Notes: a model not told the origin generated them from the sequence alone. A stretch of 64,000 nt of DNA from an uncultured Bacteroidota bacterium (GCA_902762805.1 CACWPQ010000001.1:62001-126000); one strand, 5' to 3'. Shown: positions 18,051 through 26,745, counted from the stretch's first letter. Program-made: numbers and translations.

Positions 18051-19487
18051 ATGCAGGAAAAGTGGAATTCATTCGTATACGCTCTTATTGAATCCCAAAA
18101 GAAGGACGTTGACGAAACAAGATACCAAGAATCTATTGAAAACCAGCTGTTGTTCTTGGGGTGGAAACCCTACGCGGATGAAATATGCCATAAACCCAAT
18201 GTACCCATAGGTAACGGCAAACACATACAACCCGACATTTTAGTAAGATGCAATGACGAAGATTTGTTTGTAATCGAAGTCAAGCGACCAAATCACAAAC
18301 TATCAGCTCACGACAGACAACAACTGCAATCATATATGCGCCAACTGAAAATTCAAGTTGGTGTATATATCGGTGAGCATATCGAGGTTTTTTACGACAC
18401 ACCGTCTCAAAAGGACGCCGTATCTGTTTTGGAAACTCCATTGGCGTTAGACAGTAGACAAGGAATTAAATTTGCTGAAAGATTTTCGAAAGAAAATTAT
18501 AGCAAAGAGGCCATACTCGCATTCTGCGAAGAACGTATTAAAGAGAAGCAGAGGCAAGCCAACCTTGAAAAAATAAAAGACAGCCTGATTGCTGACGCAC
18601 AGCAGCAGATTTCAGAAAGCCTTATTCCATATCTTATTGACAAATATGGCAAATCCTTCTCTGAAGATGAGCTTCGGGGAATGCTGAGTTCACTAAAGTT
18701 TGAGATAATACGAAACGACAAAAACACAGATAAAGATACTGACCCAGGCACAAACAAAAAGACTTCCAAAGACACATCTGATACTACATCAACAAAATAT
18801 ACTCTAAATGGAAGCCCGCGACTGAACACGAACAAACTGGCATACGCAATAGTTAAATTATATCTCGAGCAACACCCAGGCATCAGCTACAACGAGCTTG
18901 AACAAATATTTCCGCCTCAATTACAAGGTTCACCTGGTACTATTCGAACACTAAAATATATTCAGGAGAGACAATACAAGGGCCGAAGGTTCTTTGACAG
19001 ACCTGACGAGATTCTTGTTTGTGGCGACAGCGTCACATTCGCAGTTTCTACCCAATGGAGCAAGAACAATATCAACAATATTATCGATGTTGCAAAAAAA
19101 CTTGGTTACAAAATAAGCGCAACTAATTCAGTCATGCAACAATTGGAGGATGCTGCCACAAAAGAGGACGACATCGTCCACTGCTTCTTAAAAAGGAATG
19201 CGGACGCTCATGGTATATTTCATATATCAAGTCAAACATTAGTTGTGCAGAAAGGAAGTATCGTAAACCCCAACCATCTACCAAATACAGCTGGGAAAAA
19301 GAAAGAGACAAGAGAGGCTCAGTTGATAAAATACACAAAATTAGTAGATGGGAAAAATATTGTAACAACTGATATTGAATTCAAAAGTCCGAGTGGGGCT
19401 GCATTATTCTGTGTTGGAGGTTCATCAAACGGTTGGTCTGAATGGAAAGACTCTGAACACAACAAGCTATCAAAATACAGGAAGTAG
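18051..19487 (+). CDS. HSDR_N nuclease-like protein with DUF4357-like C-terminus
   Basis: A 478-residue protein, visibly AT-richer than its neighbours. Residues about 20-110 resemble the N-terminal domain of type I restriction R subunits (HSDR_N), with a PD-(D/E)xK-like pattern QPDILV ... LFVIEVKRP (about 60-79) and a following QLQSYM. The middle is coiled and charged, then Thr/Lys-rich. The end, KSPSGAALFCVGGSSNGWSEWKD, resembles DUF4357, a module found beside endonuclease domains. No helicase, methylase or specificity gene accompanies it, so it is not a standard restriction system; a stand-alone nuclease or defence-related factor is an inference. The next gene starts three bases after its stop. 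Confidence 0.75.
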   Translation: MQEKWNSFVYALIESQKKDVDETRYQESIENQLLFLGWKPYADEICHKPNVPIGNGKHIQPDILVRCNDEDLFVIEVKRPNHKLSAHDRQQLQSYMRQLKIQVGVYIGEHIEVFYDTPSQKDAVSVLETPLALDSRQGIKFAERFSKENYSKEAILAFCEERIKEKQRQANLEKIKDSLIADAQQQISESLIPYLIDKYGKSFSEDELRGMLSSLKFEIIRNDKNTDKDTDPGTNKKTSKDTSDTTSTKYTLNGSPRLNTNKLAYAIVKLYLEQHPGISYNELEQIFPPQLQGSPGTIRTLKYIQERQYKGRRFFDRPDEILVCGDSVTFAVSTQWSKNNINNIIDVAKKLGYKISATNSVMQQLEDAATKEDDIVHCFLKRNADAHGIFHISSQTLVVQKGSIVNPNHLPNTAGKKKETREAQLIKYTKLVDGKNIVTTDIEFKSPSGAALFCVGGSSNGWSEWKDSEHNKLSKYRK

Positions 19488-19490
19488 GGA

Positions 19491-20066
19491 ATGACGATGA
19501 CAGTAACCGAAGAAGAATTGCAACGCATAGTGGCCGCTGCTGTCAAGTTGGCGCTCAAAGAGGTTAAAGGCATCGAAGAGCGCAACGAGGAGCCGACCAC
19601 CCAGGTGGAAACCACCGAGATGGGAGCCGAGGAGCTGGACGAGGCTATGCGCCTAATGCAGAGCAACCGCGGCAAGGGCGACGAGCCGATGGTGGGCATC
19701 TTCTGGTACTCGCCGCAACGCAAGATGCTGTTCGGCGTGCGCTCGCACCGTATCAGCGACTACACAAAGGCAGAATATGGCTGCATTTCCTGCTCCGAAA
19801 TACATAAGGATGTCTGGAAGAAGGAGTACCATCGCCAGAAGTACAAGAACGACGGCATCGGCCCCTACACGGGTGCTTACGAGATGGTACCGCGTGGTCG
19901 CATCTTCTACAACCCCGACACCGAGGTCTTCACCATCGCCGTCGGCAACTGGATACACCAGTACCCCGAAGCCGTGCCGCTCATCGTTGACGAGTTCAAC
20001 CTCGCCGCTGCCATCTACGAAGTCAAGACTGCCCACCACTGGGACATCGGACAGAAATGGAACTAA
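19491..20066 (+). CDS. conserved hypothetical protein
   Basis: A 191-residue protein that I do not recognise. The first about 55 residues are helical and acidic (TEEELQRIVAAAVKLALKEVKGIEERNEEP), then comes a globular part with many Trp/Tyr and conserved-looking blocks: MVGIFWYSPQRKMLFGVRSH, GPYTGAYEMVPRGRIFYNPDTEVFTIAVGNWIHQYPEA and a His-rich end KTAHHWDIGQKWN. There is no signal peptide. It starts three bases after the nuclease-like gene and is followed after 35 bases by pepE. Its base composition is like the GC-rich neighbours, unlike the gene upstream, so the two need not have arrived together. Confidence 0.7.
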   Translation: MTMTVTEEELQRIVAAAVKLALKEVKGIEERNEEPTTQVETTEMGAEELDEAMRLMQSNRGKGDEPMVGIFWYSPQRKMLFGVRSHRISDYTKAEYGCISCSEIHKDVWKKEYHRQKYKNDGIGPYTGAYEMVPRGRIFYNPDTEVFTIAVGNWIHQYPEAVPLIVDEFNLAAAIYEVKTAHHWDIGQKWN

Positions 20067-20101
20067 TAAAAAAAAAACGACTAAAACAAATATACAATAT
20101 T

Positions 20102-20848
20102 ATGGATAAACGCAACCTTCTCCTTATCAGCAACAGCACCATGCGCGGCGAGGCTTACCTCGGCTGGTGCAAGGACATGATTGCCGACTTCTGCCGTCGG
20201 CACAACATCAAGCGGGTGCTCTTCGTGCCCTATGCCGGCGTCAGCCTCGGCGAGAGCCTCAAGAAGAGCTACGACGCCTACGAGGCCAAGGTGGCCAAGG
20301 TGTACGCCGAATTCGGTGTCAAGGTGACCAGCGTGCACCGCAAGGCGCTGCCCGTCAACGCCGTATACGACACCGACTGCGTGGCCGTGGGCGGCGGCAA
20401 CACCTTCCACCTGGTGCGCGAACTGCAGCGCACAGGCCTGATGCAGGCCATCCGCCAGCGTGCCTTCGACGGCATGCCCTATATGGGCTGGAGCGCCGGC
20501 AGCAATGTGGCGGGCCCCACCCTCTGCACCACCAACGACATGCCCATCGTGATGCCCGCGTCGTTTGACTGCATGGGGCTGGTGCCGTTCCAGATCAATC
20601 CGCACTATACCGACTTTTTCGACCCCAAGCACGGCGGCGAGACGCGCGACGACCGCCTGAAGGAGTACATCATGGTGAACCCCAAGGCCACCGTAGCCGC
20701 CATCCGCGAGGCCACGGCTCTGCTGCTCGAGGACGGCAAGCTAAAGCTCGTCGGCCAGCCCAACAAGATGAAGGTGTTCAAGACCAAGATGGAGAACACC
20801 AAGGAGTACGGCCTGAGGAGCGACCTGGGTTTCCTGCTGAAGGCGTAA
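20102..20848 (+). CDS. pepE: peptidase E (alpha-aspartyl dipeptidase)
   Basis: A 248-residue S51-family peptidase that releases N-terminal aspartate from dipeptides. The nucleophile serine lies in GWSAGSN (near residue 131), the strand before it has CVAVGGGNTFHLV, and the catalytic partner region is QINPHYTDFFDPKHGGETRDDR. The start MDKRNLLLISNSTM matches the family; a longer frame beginning at 20057 would add Lys-rich residues and is rejected. Length is normal. It probably lies on the same transcript as the two genes upstream. It is a cytoplasmic peptide-recycling enzyme, in keeping with an amino-acid-using organism. Confidence 0.92.
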   Translation: MDKRNLLLISNSTMRGEAYLGWCKDMIADFCRRHNIKRVLFVPYAGVSLGESLKKSYDAYEAKVAKVYAEFGVKVTSVHRKALPVNAVYDTDCVAVGGGNTFHLVRELQRTGLMQAIRQRAFDGMPYMGWSAGSNVAGPTLCTTNDMPIVMPASFDCMGLVPFQINPHYTDFFDPKHGGETRDDRLKEYIMVNPKATVAAIREATALLLEDGKLKLVGQPNKMKVFKTKMENTKEYGLRSDLGFLLKA

Positions 20849-20900
20849 CCACACAATAAACCACTCATTATTGCGTTATTGCGATAAAACCACATAGATT

Positions 20901-21173
20901 ATGTGCACACTGACCATAAATGTCGACCAGGCTGCATTCCGAGAATACGACCCTTCGCTTTCCACCACCGAAGCCCTGCAGAAGTGGTTTCAGCGTTTGG
21001 CGGACGTGGTGACCGAGGAAATCAAGAAGGATGCCAAAGATCGGCCATGCAGTTACTCCTACGAGGAAGCCCGACGTCTTATTACCGACAGACTTGACCG
21101 TCTTGATGCAGGCACCGCTAAAACTTGGAGCATGGAAGAGGTTGAACAGCACATGAGAGCTCGGTTTGCATGA
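20901..21173 (+). CDS. antitoxin of a ParE/RelE-type pair
   Basis: A 90-residue protein that overlaps the toxin start by four bases (ATGA at 21170-21173). It is acidic and helical (EALQKWFQRLADVVTEEIKKDAKD, SYEEARRLITDRLDRL) and ends with SMEEVEQHMRARFA, a pattern typical of the toxin-binding end of small antitoxins. I do not see a clear ribbon-helix-helix or Phd motif, so the call rests mainly on order, size and coupling. Its promoter was not identified; 52 bases separate it from pepE. Confidence 0.7.
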   Translation: MCTLTINVDQAAFREYDPSLSTTEALQKWFQRLADVVTEEIKKDAKDRPCSYSYEEARRLITDRLDRLDAGTAKTWSMEEVEQHMRARFA

Positions 21174-21487
21174 GAACAATACGAGTGATAGACGAGGCCA
21201 GGTCTGAGTTCGATGAAATACTGGACTACGTCCGCAAATGCTATGGCGTCAGAACGGAAGAAAAGGTTTACATTGATATACGCCAACGTATTATGCCGCT
21301 GGCGACCATGCCAGAGTTGGGCACTATCGATACGGAACTCCACTACCGCGGCAAGCCAGTCCGCATCCTGCACTCAAAACACACACGTATAATATACATT
21401 GTGCGAGAAACGGAGGTTGTAATAATCATGCTATGGAACAACCAACGCGACGACAGTGTGTTGAGACATATATTGTCGCAGCGATAA
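21170..21487 (+). CDS. ParE/RelE-superfamily toxin
   Basis: A 105-residue toxin of the plasmid-stabilisation RelE/ParE superfamily. It opens with VIDEARSEFDEILDYVRKCYG, has the central MPELGTIDTELHYRGKPVRILHSKHTRIIYIV typical of the family, and ends VVIIMLWNNQRDDSVLRHI, where ParE-like members carry H or N before R. Whether it acts on gyrase or on ribosome-bound mRNA cannot be told. It is coupled to the antitoxin gene and followed by a strong 19-bp hairpin, so the pair forms a discrete unit. Confidence 0.82.
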   Translation: MRTIRVIDEARSEFDEILDYVRKCYGVRTEEKVYIDIRQRIMPLATMPELGTIDTELHYRGKPVRILHSKHTRIIYIVRETEVVIIMLWNNQRDDSVLRHILSQR

Positions 21488-21511
21488 CATAGTCAAAGAA
21501 AGTCTTCAAAG

Positions 21512-21550
21512 TAACACCCACACCTCTGCGTCGCAGAGGTGTGGGTGTTA
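21512..21550. terminator. 19-bp perfect hairpin, terminator or REP-like element
   Basis: TAACACCCACACCTCTGCG pairs with its complement across a single base (a real loop would open one or two pairs). There is no T tract, so it may be a repeat element rather than a simple terminator. It lies between convergent genes. Confidence 0.7.
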
Positions 21551-21587
21551 GATATGCCGCACATAAATACACGATTAGCTTACGCCA

Positions 21588-22091
21588 TCATATGTTTTCT
21601 GACTCCCATTCCCATGGACTTTGGTATTTAACTTCGGCACCTATTATTTCTCCTAGCGCATTCTTGATATAATCAACTACATATAATCTAGCTAATAGCC
21701 CGGTATTATACCCATCTACACAATCTGCAATATAGCCATGTCCAGGAATCACTGCAGCCCTATCTGTCCTGCCGCTATAACTGTTCACACCTATATCACC
21801 CAGCCCTCTAACATCCCCAACATCACAAAAATTAATGGTATACCAACTCCTGCCACCTGAAGTATAATATGAACTAGAAATAAAATTATTTGCATCATCA
21901 ATACATAATTTCGGAGCATCTTTTTCTGTGTCAGGCCACAGCTTAACTTTTGTTTTATAATCGTTTTGAATATGTACATATACCGTTCCTGGCGGATCAT
22001 AACTCGGAGAGTTTTCCGCCTCTTTTCCGCAGCTCGCGAAGAGCAGTGTTGCCGATGCAAACATAAGCATCAATAATCTGTGTTTTTTCAT
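21588..22091 (-). CDS. small lipoprotein, unknown function
   Basis: A 167-residue protein with a lipoprotein signal (KKHRLLMLMFASATLLFASC). The mature part is Tyr/Asp-rich and strand-like (GTVYVHIQNDYKTKVKLWPD, NNFISSSYYTSGGRSWYTINFCDVG, GHGYIADCVDG) and probably forms a small beta-sandwich at the cell surface or in the periplasm. I do not recognise a named family with confidence. It is AT-rich and stands alone on the minus strand, with a good minus-strand promoter about 240 bases upstream and a hairpin in the long leader. Confidence 0.8.
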   Translation of the reverse strand: MKKHRLLMLMFASATLLFASCGKEAENSPSYDPPGTVYVHIQNDYKTKVKLWPDTEKDAPKLCIDDANNFISSSYYTSGGRSWYTINFCDVGDVRGLGDIGVNSYSGRTDRAAVIPGHGYIADCVDGYNTGLLARLYVVDYIKNALGEIIGAEVKYQSPWEWESENI

Positions 22092-22326
22092 TTTGTGGTG
22101 ATTTTTATAAGGTTTTGTGCATTATTGCCGTCAAATAAAAAGGTACAAGCCTATCCATCTGCCTTACTGGTTCACCACAACCATTTTACTACAACGGACG
22201 CTTGCACCTATAAAAAGCACAAAGTCCCAATGTAGTAAAAGCAGCTCGAATTATCTTCAAGGTGGTGATTTGTAAGGCAATTGAGTTCTTCTACCGTCAA
22301 TGCACAATCTCGCGGCATTGACGGTG

Positions 22327-22358
22327 CAAAAGTACACACTTTTTCCGACGTGGCCAAA
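22327..22358 (-). promoter_or_regulatory. minus-strand promoter for the lipoprotein gene
   Basis: TTTG (22355-22358) and TACTTTTG (22327-22334) on the minus strand are 20 bases apart. The transcript would begin inside the 22294-22324 hairpin. Confidence 0.65.
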
Positions 22359-22363
22359 TTTAT

Positions 22364-22394
22364 TTTGTCATTTCGATGAAAAGTTGTATTTTTG
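22364..22394 (+). promoter_or_regulatory. plus-strand promoter before a decayed gene
   Basis: TTTG (22364-22367), 19 bases, TATTTTTG (22387-22394) is an exact consensus match. It drives the region containing the remnant at 22452-23249. Confidence 0.7.
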
Positions 22395-22451
22395 CATGGG
22401 TTTTAATTCCTAATAATTGACGGGTAATTAACGGATATTAACGTTAAATAA

Positions 22452-23249
22452 AGAGACTATGATTACAGCTGGAAGGAAGCCATCGACAGCGCGATGAGAG
22501 CGCTGCCACGATGGAATCCCGCCCGCGATGAAAACGGGCACCCTATGGGCACTTGCTGGATCGACGTGGCGCTGCGCTACAGTGCCGCGCGCGGCGTCGA
22601 GGTCACCGGCACCACAGGCGATGCATTCCCTCCCGCCGACCCTGGCCGGATGGGCTACTACCTGGCCGACCCCGTCAGGCTGCCCATAACCACCGACCTC
22701 GAGAAGCACAACCTCCGAGGACCCGTGCGAAGCATGGAGCAGACACAACATCAGAAGACCGAGATGAAAGGCGAAAAGCTTCAATACAGAAACAATGATT
22801 CCATCACTGTCCGACACGGTTTCCACTTCTTTGACAAACACGGCACCAGTACGCTCACCATCATGCTCGACGAGAAGGGCGACACCTTGTTGACCGTCCG
22901 CCGCCACAACTGGTACGACCGTGTGGGCAACCTGTTGGTGCAGACTCTCGACAACGGCCAAGAGAAAGACACCATCTACTTCCGCTACCAGTTCACCGCC
23001 GACAGCAGCATCCGCGAAGAATATGAGGGCGGCAGGCCGCGCTACCGCCAAGTCTTCGACCGCCATGGCCACCTGACAACAGAATACACCAACTTCAAAT
23101 CACTGCTCCCATCATTTCCAATGTGGACAATGCATATACTGCCACGCCGCGAACGGTGCGGGATATTTATTTATTTGTATCTCCACGCTGCAGACCGTGG
23201 GGATGCTCTACGGCGCGCAGTCACCGAAACCGTAATCAACCGTCCATAG
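22452..23249 (+). pseudogene. TonB C-terminal-domain-like remnant, probably decayed gene
   Basis: The frame is open from 22452 after a stop; the first in-frame ATG is 22494. The opening WKEAIDSAMRALPRWNPARDENGHPMGTCWIDVALRYS resembles the C-terminal domain of TonB-like energy transducers, but no N-terminal part precedes it. Then follows a segment with EYEGGRPRYRQVFDRHGHLTTEY, resembling repeats in some Bacteroidetes lipoproteins. The last about 50 residues look out of frame (Arg, Trp, Tyr-rich). A good promoter lies upstream. I read it as a 5'-truncated and possibly frameshifted gene; a short live gene starting at 22494 is the alternative. Confidence 0.45.
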
Positions 23250-23262
23250 TGGATAAATTATT

Positions 23263-23293
23263 TTTGTCGGATTGTTTTTATTTTGTACATTTG
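23263..23293 (+). promoter_or_regulatory. promoter of korA-korB
   Basis: TTTG (23263-23266), 19 bases, TACATTTG (23286-23293) is an exact match to the Bacteroidetes consensus, 44 bases before korA. Confidence 0.8.
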
Positions 23294-23336
23294 CACCGTC
23301 AAAAAACAGTTGAACAAGTTTAAACAACACAATAAC

Positions 23337-25175
23337 ATGTCTCAAAATCAGATAGTTAATAAAGAGGACATCGTAGTCCGATTTGCTGGCGATTCGGGAG
23401 ACGGCATGCAGCTCAGCGGCACGCTCTTCTCCGACGCCTCGGCACTGACCGGCAACGACATTGCCACCTTCCCCGATTATCCGGCCGAAATCCGCGCCCC
23501 GCACAACACCATAGCCGGCGTGAGCGGCTATCAGGTGCACGTCGGCAAGAGCATCTACTCCAGCGGCGACAAGTGCGACATCCTGGTGGCGATGAACCCC
23601 GCCTCGTTCAAATCGAACCTCAAATGGGCCAAGAAGGGCGCCACCGTCATCGTCGATATCGACACCTTCACCACCGAGGGCCTGGAGAAGGCCGGCTACA
23701 CCGCCGACCCCTTCACTGAGGAATTCGAGCGCGACTATACCATCATCAAAGCCCCCGTTACCTCCTTCACCGCACGCATCGGCGAGGAGCAGGGCATCGA
23801 CAAGAAGACCACCGAGAAGTGCCGCAACATGTTCGCCCTCGGCATCATCTTCTTCCTCACCAACAAGAGCCTCGAGCAGACCAACGCCTATCTGGAGCGC
23901 AAGTTTGCCAAGAAGCCCGAAATCGTGAAGCTCAACAAGGCCGTCCTGAGCGAAGGCTATGAATATGCCGACAAGCTGGAGGCCATCCACTCGCACATCG
24001 TCTCGGTGGCCACCGCCGAGATGCCCAAAGGCCGCTACCGCAACATCACCGGCAACGTGGCCACCGCCTGGGGCCTGCTGGCCGCCTCGGAGAAGAGCGG
24101 CCGCCGCCTCTTCCTCGGCTCCTACCCCATCACCCCGGCCACCGACGTCATGGTCGAACTGGCCAAGCACAAGAGCCTCGGCGCCCGCGTTTTCCAGGCC
24201 GAAGACGAGATTGCCGGCATCTGCTCCGCCATCGGTGCCTCCTACGCCGGCGCCCTGGCCTGCACCTCCACCTCCGGCCCCGGCCTCTCGCTGAAGAGCG
24301 AGGCACTGGGTCTGGCCGTGATGACCGAGCTGCCGCTGGTGGTGGTCGACGTGCAGCGCGGCGGTCCCTCCACCGGCCTGCCCACCAAGACCGAGCAGAG
24401 CGACCTGGCCCAGGCCCTCTACGGCCGCAACGGCGAAGCGCCACTGGTGGTCGTCGCCGCCTCGAGCTCGGCCAACTGCTTCTATTGGGCCTTCGAAGCC
24501 GCCCGCATCGCCCTCGAGCACATGACCCCCGTCATCCTGCTCACCGACGGCTACCTCGGCAACGGCTCGCAGCTGTTCCGCATCCCCAAGATGGCTGACC
24601 TGCCCACCATCAAACCCCGCCTGGCCACCCCCAACGACCCCAACTACAAACCCTTCTACCGCGACCCGGAGACCTACGCCCGCCAGTGGGCCCTGCCCGG
24701 CATGGAAGGCCTGCGCCACCGCGTCGGCGGCCTCGAGAAAGCCCCCGAGGGCAACCTCAGCACCGACCCCGAGAACCACGCCCTCATGTGCCGCAACCGC
24801 CAGGAGAAGGTGGACCGCGTGGCCAACTACATCCCCGAGCAGGAAGTGCAAGGCAACCCCGACGGCGACCTCCTCGTGGTCGGCTGGGGCGGCACCTCCG
24901 GCGCCCTCACCCTCGCCGTCGAAGAGATGAACAAAGAGGGCAAGAAAGTGGCCTACACCCACTTCAACTATATCTGCCCCCTGCCCAAGAACACCGGCGA
25001 CATCCTGCGCAAGTACAAGAAAATCGTCGTCTGCGAGCTCAACAACGGCCAGTTCGCCGGCTACCTGCGCACCCAGTTCCCCGAGTGCCCCATGCACCAG
25101 TACAACAAAATCATGGGCCTGCCCTTCGAAGTGGGCGAGCTCAAAGCAGAGTTTAACAAAATATTGGGAGAATAA
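23337..25175 (+). CDS. korA: 2-oxoacid:ferredoxin oxidoreductase, alpha (gamma-alpha fused) subunit
   Basis: A 612-residue subunit that with KorB converts a 2-oxoacid (probably 2-oxoglutarate) and CoA to acyl-CoA, CO2 and reduced ferredoxin. Residues about 10-190 form the gamma domain (VVRFAGDSGDGMQLSGTLF, IRAPHNTIAGVSGYQVHVG); the alpha domain begins near GSYPITPATDVMVELAK and includes AEDEIAGICSAIGASYAGA and TSTSGPGLSLKSEALGL. The C-terminal VVGWGGTSGALTLAVEEM is also typical. The start follows the promoter; the longer frame beginning at 23283 would start inside the -7 region. It is separated from korB by five bases. Substrate specificity is inferred from family resemblance. Confidence 0.92.
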   Translation: MSQNQIVNKEDIVVRFAGDSGDGMQLSGTLFSDASALTGNDIATFPDYPAEIRAPHNTIAGVSGYQVHVGKSIYSSGDKCDILVAMNPASFKSNLKWAKKGATVIVDIDTFTTEGLEKAGYTADPFTEEFERDYTIIKAPVTSFTARIGEEQGIDKKTTEKCRNMFALGIIFFLTNKSLEQTNAYLERKFAKKPEIVKLNKAVLSEGYEYADKLEAIHSHIVSVATAEMPKGRYRNITGNVATAWGLLAASEKSGRRLFLGSYPITPATDVMVELAKHKSLGARVFQAEDEIAGICSAIGASYAGALACTSTSGPGLSLKSEALGLAVMTELPLVVVDVQRGGPSTGLPTKTEQSDLAQALYGRNGEAPLVVVAASSSANCFYWAFEAARIALEHMTPVILLTDGYLGNGSQLFRIPKMADLPTIKPRLATPNDPNYKPFYRDPETYARQWALPGMEGLRHRVGGLEKAPEGNLSTDPENHALMCRNRQEKVDRVANYIPEQEVQGNPDGDLLVVGWGGTSGALTLAVEEMNKEGKKVAYTHFNYICPLPKNTGDILRKYKKIVVCELNNGQFAGYLRTQFPECPMHQYNKIMGLPFEVGELKAEFNKILGE

Positions 25176-25180
25176 ACGCC

Positions 25181-26212
25181 ATGACAGAGAAACATTTTGT
25201 CCCCAAAACGGACGCAGAATACACCAAAAAGGACTTCACCAGCGACCAGATGGTCAAATGGTGCCCCGGCTGCGGCGACCACGCCATCCTCTCGGCCCTG
25301 CTCAACGCCTTCCCCTTGCTGCACGACAAGAAAGAGAACATCTGCATGGTCTCCGGCATCGGCTGCTCCAGCCGTATCCCCTATTATGTGGACACCTACG
25401 GCTTCCACAGCATCCACGGCCGCGCCTGCGCCATCGCCACCGGCGTCAAGCTGGCCAACCCCGCCCTGAGCGTGTGGGTCAACATGGGCGACGGCGACTC
25501 GATGGCCATCGGCGGCAACCACCTCATCCACGCCATCCGCCGCAACCAGGACCTCAACATCACCATCTTCAACAACGAGATCTACGGCCTCACCAAGGGC
25601 CAGTACAGCCCGACGACCAAGTTCGGCCAGGTTACCAAGACCTCGCCCTACGGCACCATCGACTACCCCTTCAACCCCGGCGAGCTCGTCATGGGCTCCC
25701 AGGGCACCTTCTTCGCCCGCTCGCTCGACGTCATGCCTCCCCTCACCACCGAGGTCATGACCCGCGCCGCCGAGCATGACGGCGCCTCCGTGGTCGAAGT
25801 GCTTCAGAACTGCGTCATCTTCAACGACAAGACCCACCAGGCCATCACCGACCGCGCTGTGCGCGACGACCGCACCATCGTCCTCGAGCACGGCAAGCCC
25901 ATGCTCTTCGGCAAGAACAAGGAGAAGGGCATCCGCTTCAACGGCCGCCAGCTCGAAGCCGTTGTCATCGGCGAGAACGGCATCACCGTCGACGACATCC
26001 TCGTCCACCACGAAGACACCGAGGACGTGGGCATCCACATGATGCTCGCCCGCATGGGCGGCGACCTGCCCGTGGCCCTCGGCGTCATCCGCAACGTCAA
26101 GAAGGTCAGCTACACCCAGCTCTACGAAGCCCAGATGGAAGAGCAGATGGAGCACGGCAAGTACCGCTGCATGGACGACCTCCTCAACAGCGGCGACACC
26201 TGGGAGGTCTAA
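25181..26212 (+). CDS. korB: 2-oxoacid:ferredoxin oxidoreductase, beta subunit
   Basis: A 343-residue thiamine-diphosphate-binding subunit, partner of the gene five bases upstream. Cysteines in WCPGCGDH (28 and 31) and GIGCSSRIPYY are cluster ligands of the family. The TPP/Mg motif is GDGDSMAIGGNHLIHAIRRNQDLNITIFNNEIYGLTKGQYSPTT (about residues 104-147), with the conserved GHGRA-like SIHGRACAIATG before it. Length is at the upper end of the family. Together the two genes provide low-potential reduced ferredoxin, as in anaerobic amino-acid fermenters. A good terminator follows. Confidence 0.92.
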   Translation: MTEKHFVPKTDAEYTKKDFTSDQMVKWCPGCGDHAILSALLNAFPLLHDKKENICMVSGIGCSSRIPYYVDTYGFHSIHGRACAIATGVKLANPALSVWVNMGDGDSMAIGGNHLIHAIRRNQDLNITIFNNEIYGLTKGQYSPTTKFGQVTKTSPYGTIDYPFNPGELVMGSQGTFFARSLDVMPPLTTEVMTRAAEHDGASVVEVLQNCVIFNDKTHQAITDRAVRDDRTIVLEHGKPMLFGKNKEKGIRFNGRQLEAVVIGENGITVDDILVHHEDTEDVGIHMMLARMGGDLPVALGVIRNVKKVSYTQLYEAQMEEQMEHGKYRCMDDLLNSGDTWEV

Positions 26213-26244
26213 CCCCCCTCCATCGATTGCCCGGAATCAATCCC

Positions 26245-26283
26245 GCCGGGAGACCCCGCACCGTGGGTCTTCCGGCTTTTTTT
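26245..26283 (+). terminator. terminator after korB
   Basis: GCCGGGAGACCC pairs with GGGTCTTCCGGC (one G-U pair) around an 8-base loop and is followed by seven T. Confidence 0.9.
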
Positions 26284-26295
26284 CACCATCCTGTA

Positions 26296-26534
26296 ACACA
26301 CTCCTCCCCTAAGCTAGGGGAGGGGTACCGCCGCGCAGCGGTGGTGGAGGAGTGTGTACTGCCAACGTACTCCCCACGACACGCGCCACCACCGCCACAC
26401 TACCCAACACACGCCCCCGTCTGCGCTCCGCGCAGCCACCCCCTCTAGCTTAGAGGGGGAGTTTAGACACCAACCCGCTCCTCCCCTAAGCTAGGGGAGG
26501 GGGACCGCCGCGCAGCGGGGGTGGAGGAGTGTGT
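26296..26534. repeat. cluster of structured repeats left of the fimbrillin-like locus
   Basis: Form A at 26296-26357 has 12-base inverted ends ACACACTCCTCC/GGAGGAGTGTGT, an inner stem-loop CCCCTAAGCTAGGGG, and a CCGCCGCGCAGCGG hairpin. A partial form A lies at 26478-26534. Between them (26411-26465) is form B, roughly its reverse complement (CACCCCCTCTAGCTTAGAGG). Related copies lie at 28925-29155. Confidence 0.85.
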
Positions 26535-26593
26535 ATTAGTTGAAAAAAGACACCAAAAATTCATCTTTTTCTTTCCATATCGGAAAATTTTTG

Positions 26594-26601
26594 TATCTTT
26601 G
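26594..26601 (+). promoter_or_regulatory. -7 element of the small-peptide/fimbrillin-like locus
   Basis: TATCTTTG fits the -7 consensus. The -33 box is poor (TTTC at about 26572). Confidence 0.55.
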
Positions 26602-26666
26602 CACCTACTAAACATACAGAACACAATGCAATACACTAACATAAATACATGCAAATCAGCACATTG

Positions 26667-26679
26667 CCCCCCCCCCCCC
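26667..26679. repeat. C13 homopolymer in the leader of the small-peptide locus
   Basis: Thirteen C in a row lie between the -7 element and the hairpin preceding the peptide gene, in no reading frame I can support. Its length could vary and alter leader structure. Confidence 0.85.
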
Positions 26680-26745
26680 ACCACTCAATAGGGACGCTGT
26701 GCAGCGCGGCGGCGGTGGCGCCATGCCTTATTGACCGAATCCACG

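Larger units (their letters stand above)
22092..22451. other. intergenic region with back-to-back promoters and a long leader
   Basis: No gene is visible. The right half holds two divergent promoters (22327-22358 minus and 22364-22394 plus) and a perfect 10-bp hairpin CCGTCAATGC/GCATTGACGG (22294-22324) at the start of the minus-strand transcript. The left part (22092-22290) is leader of the lipoprotein gene without recognisable features. Confidence 0.55.

Noticed and set aside
23208..25097. A 629-codon open frame antisense to korA
   Set aside because: Composition is Gly/Val/Ala-rich shadow of a GC-rich gene, with no family pattern, while the plus strand encodes a clear KorA with a promoter.
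26602..26745. 6S or SRP RNA-like structured RNA
   Set aside because: The region is GC-rich and foldable, but I could not see the conserved SRP or 6S motifs, so no family is assigned.
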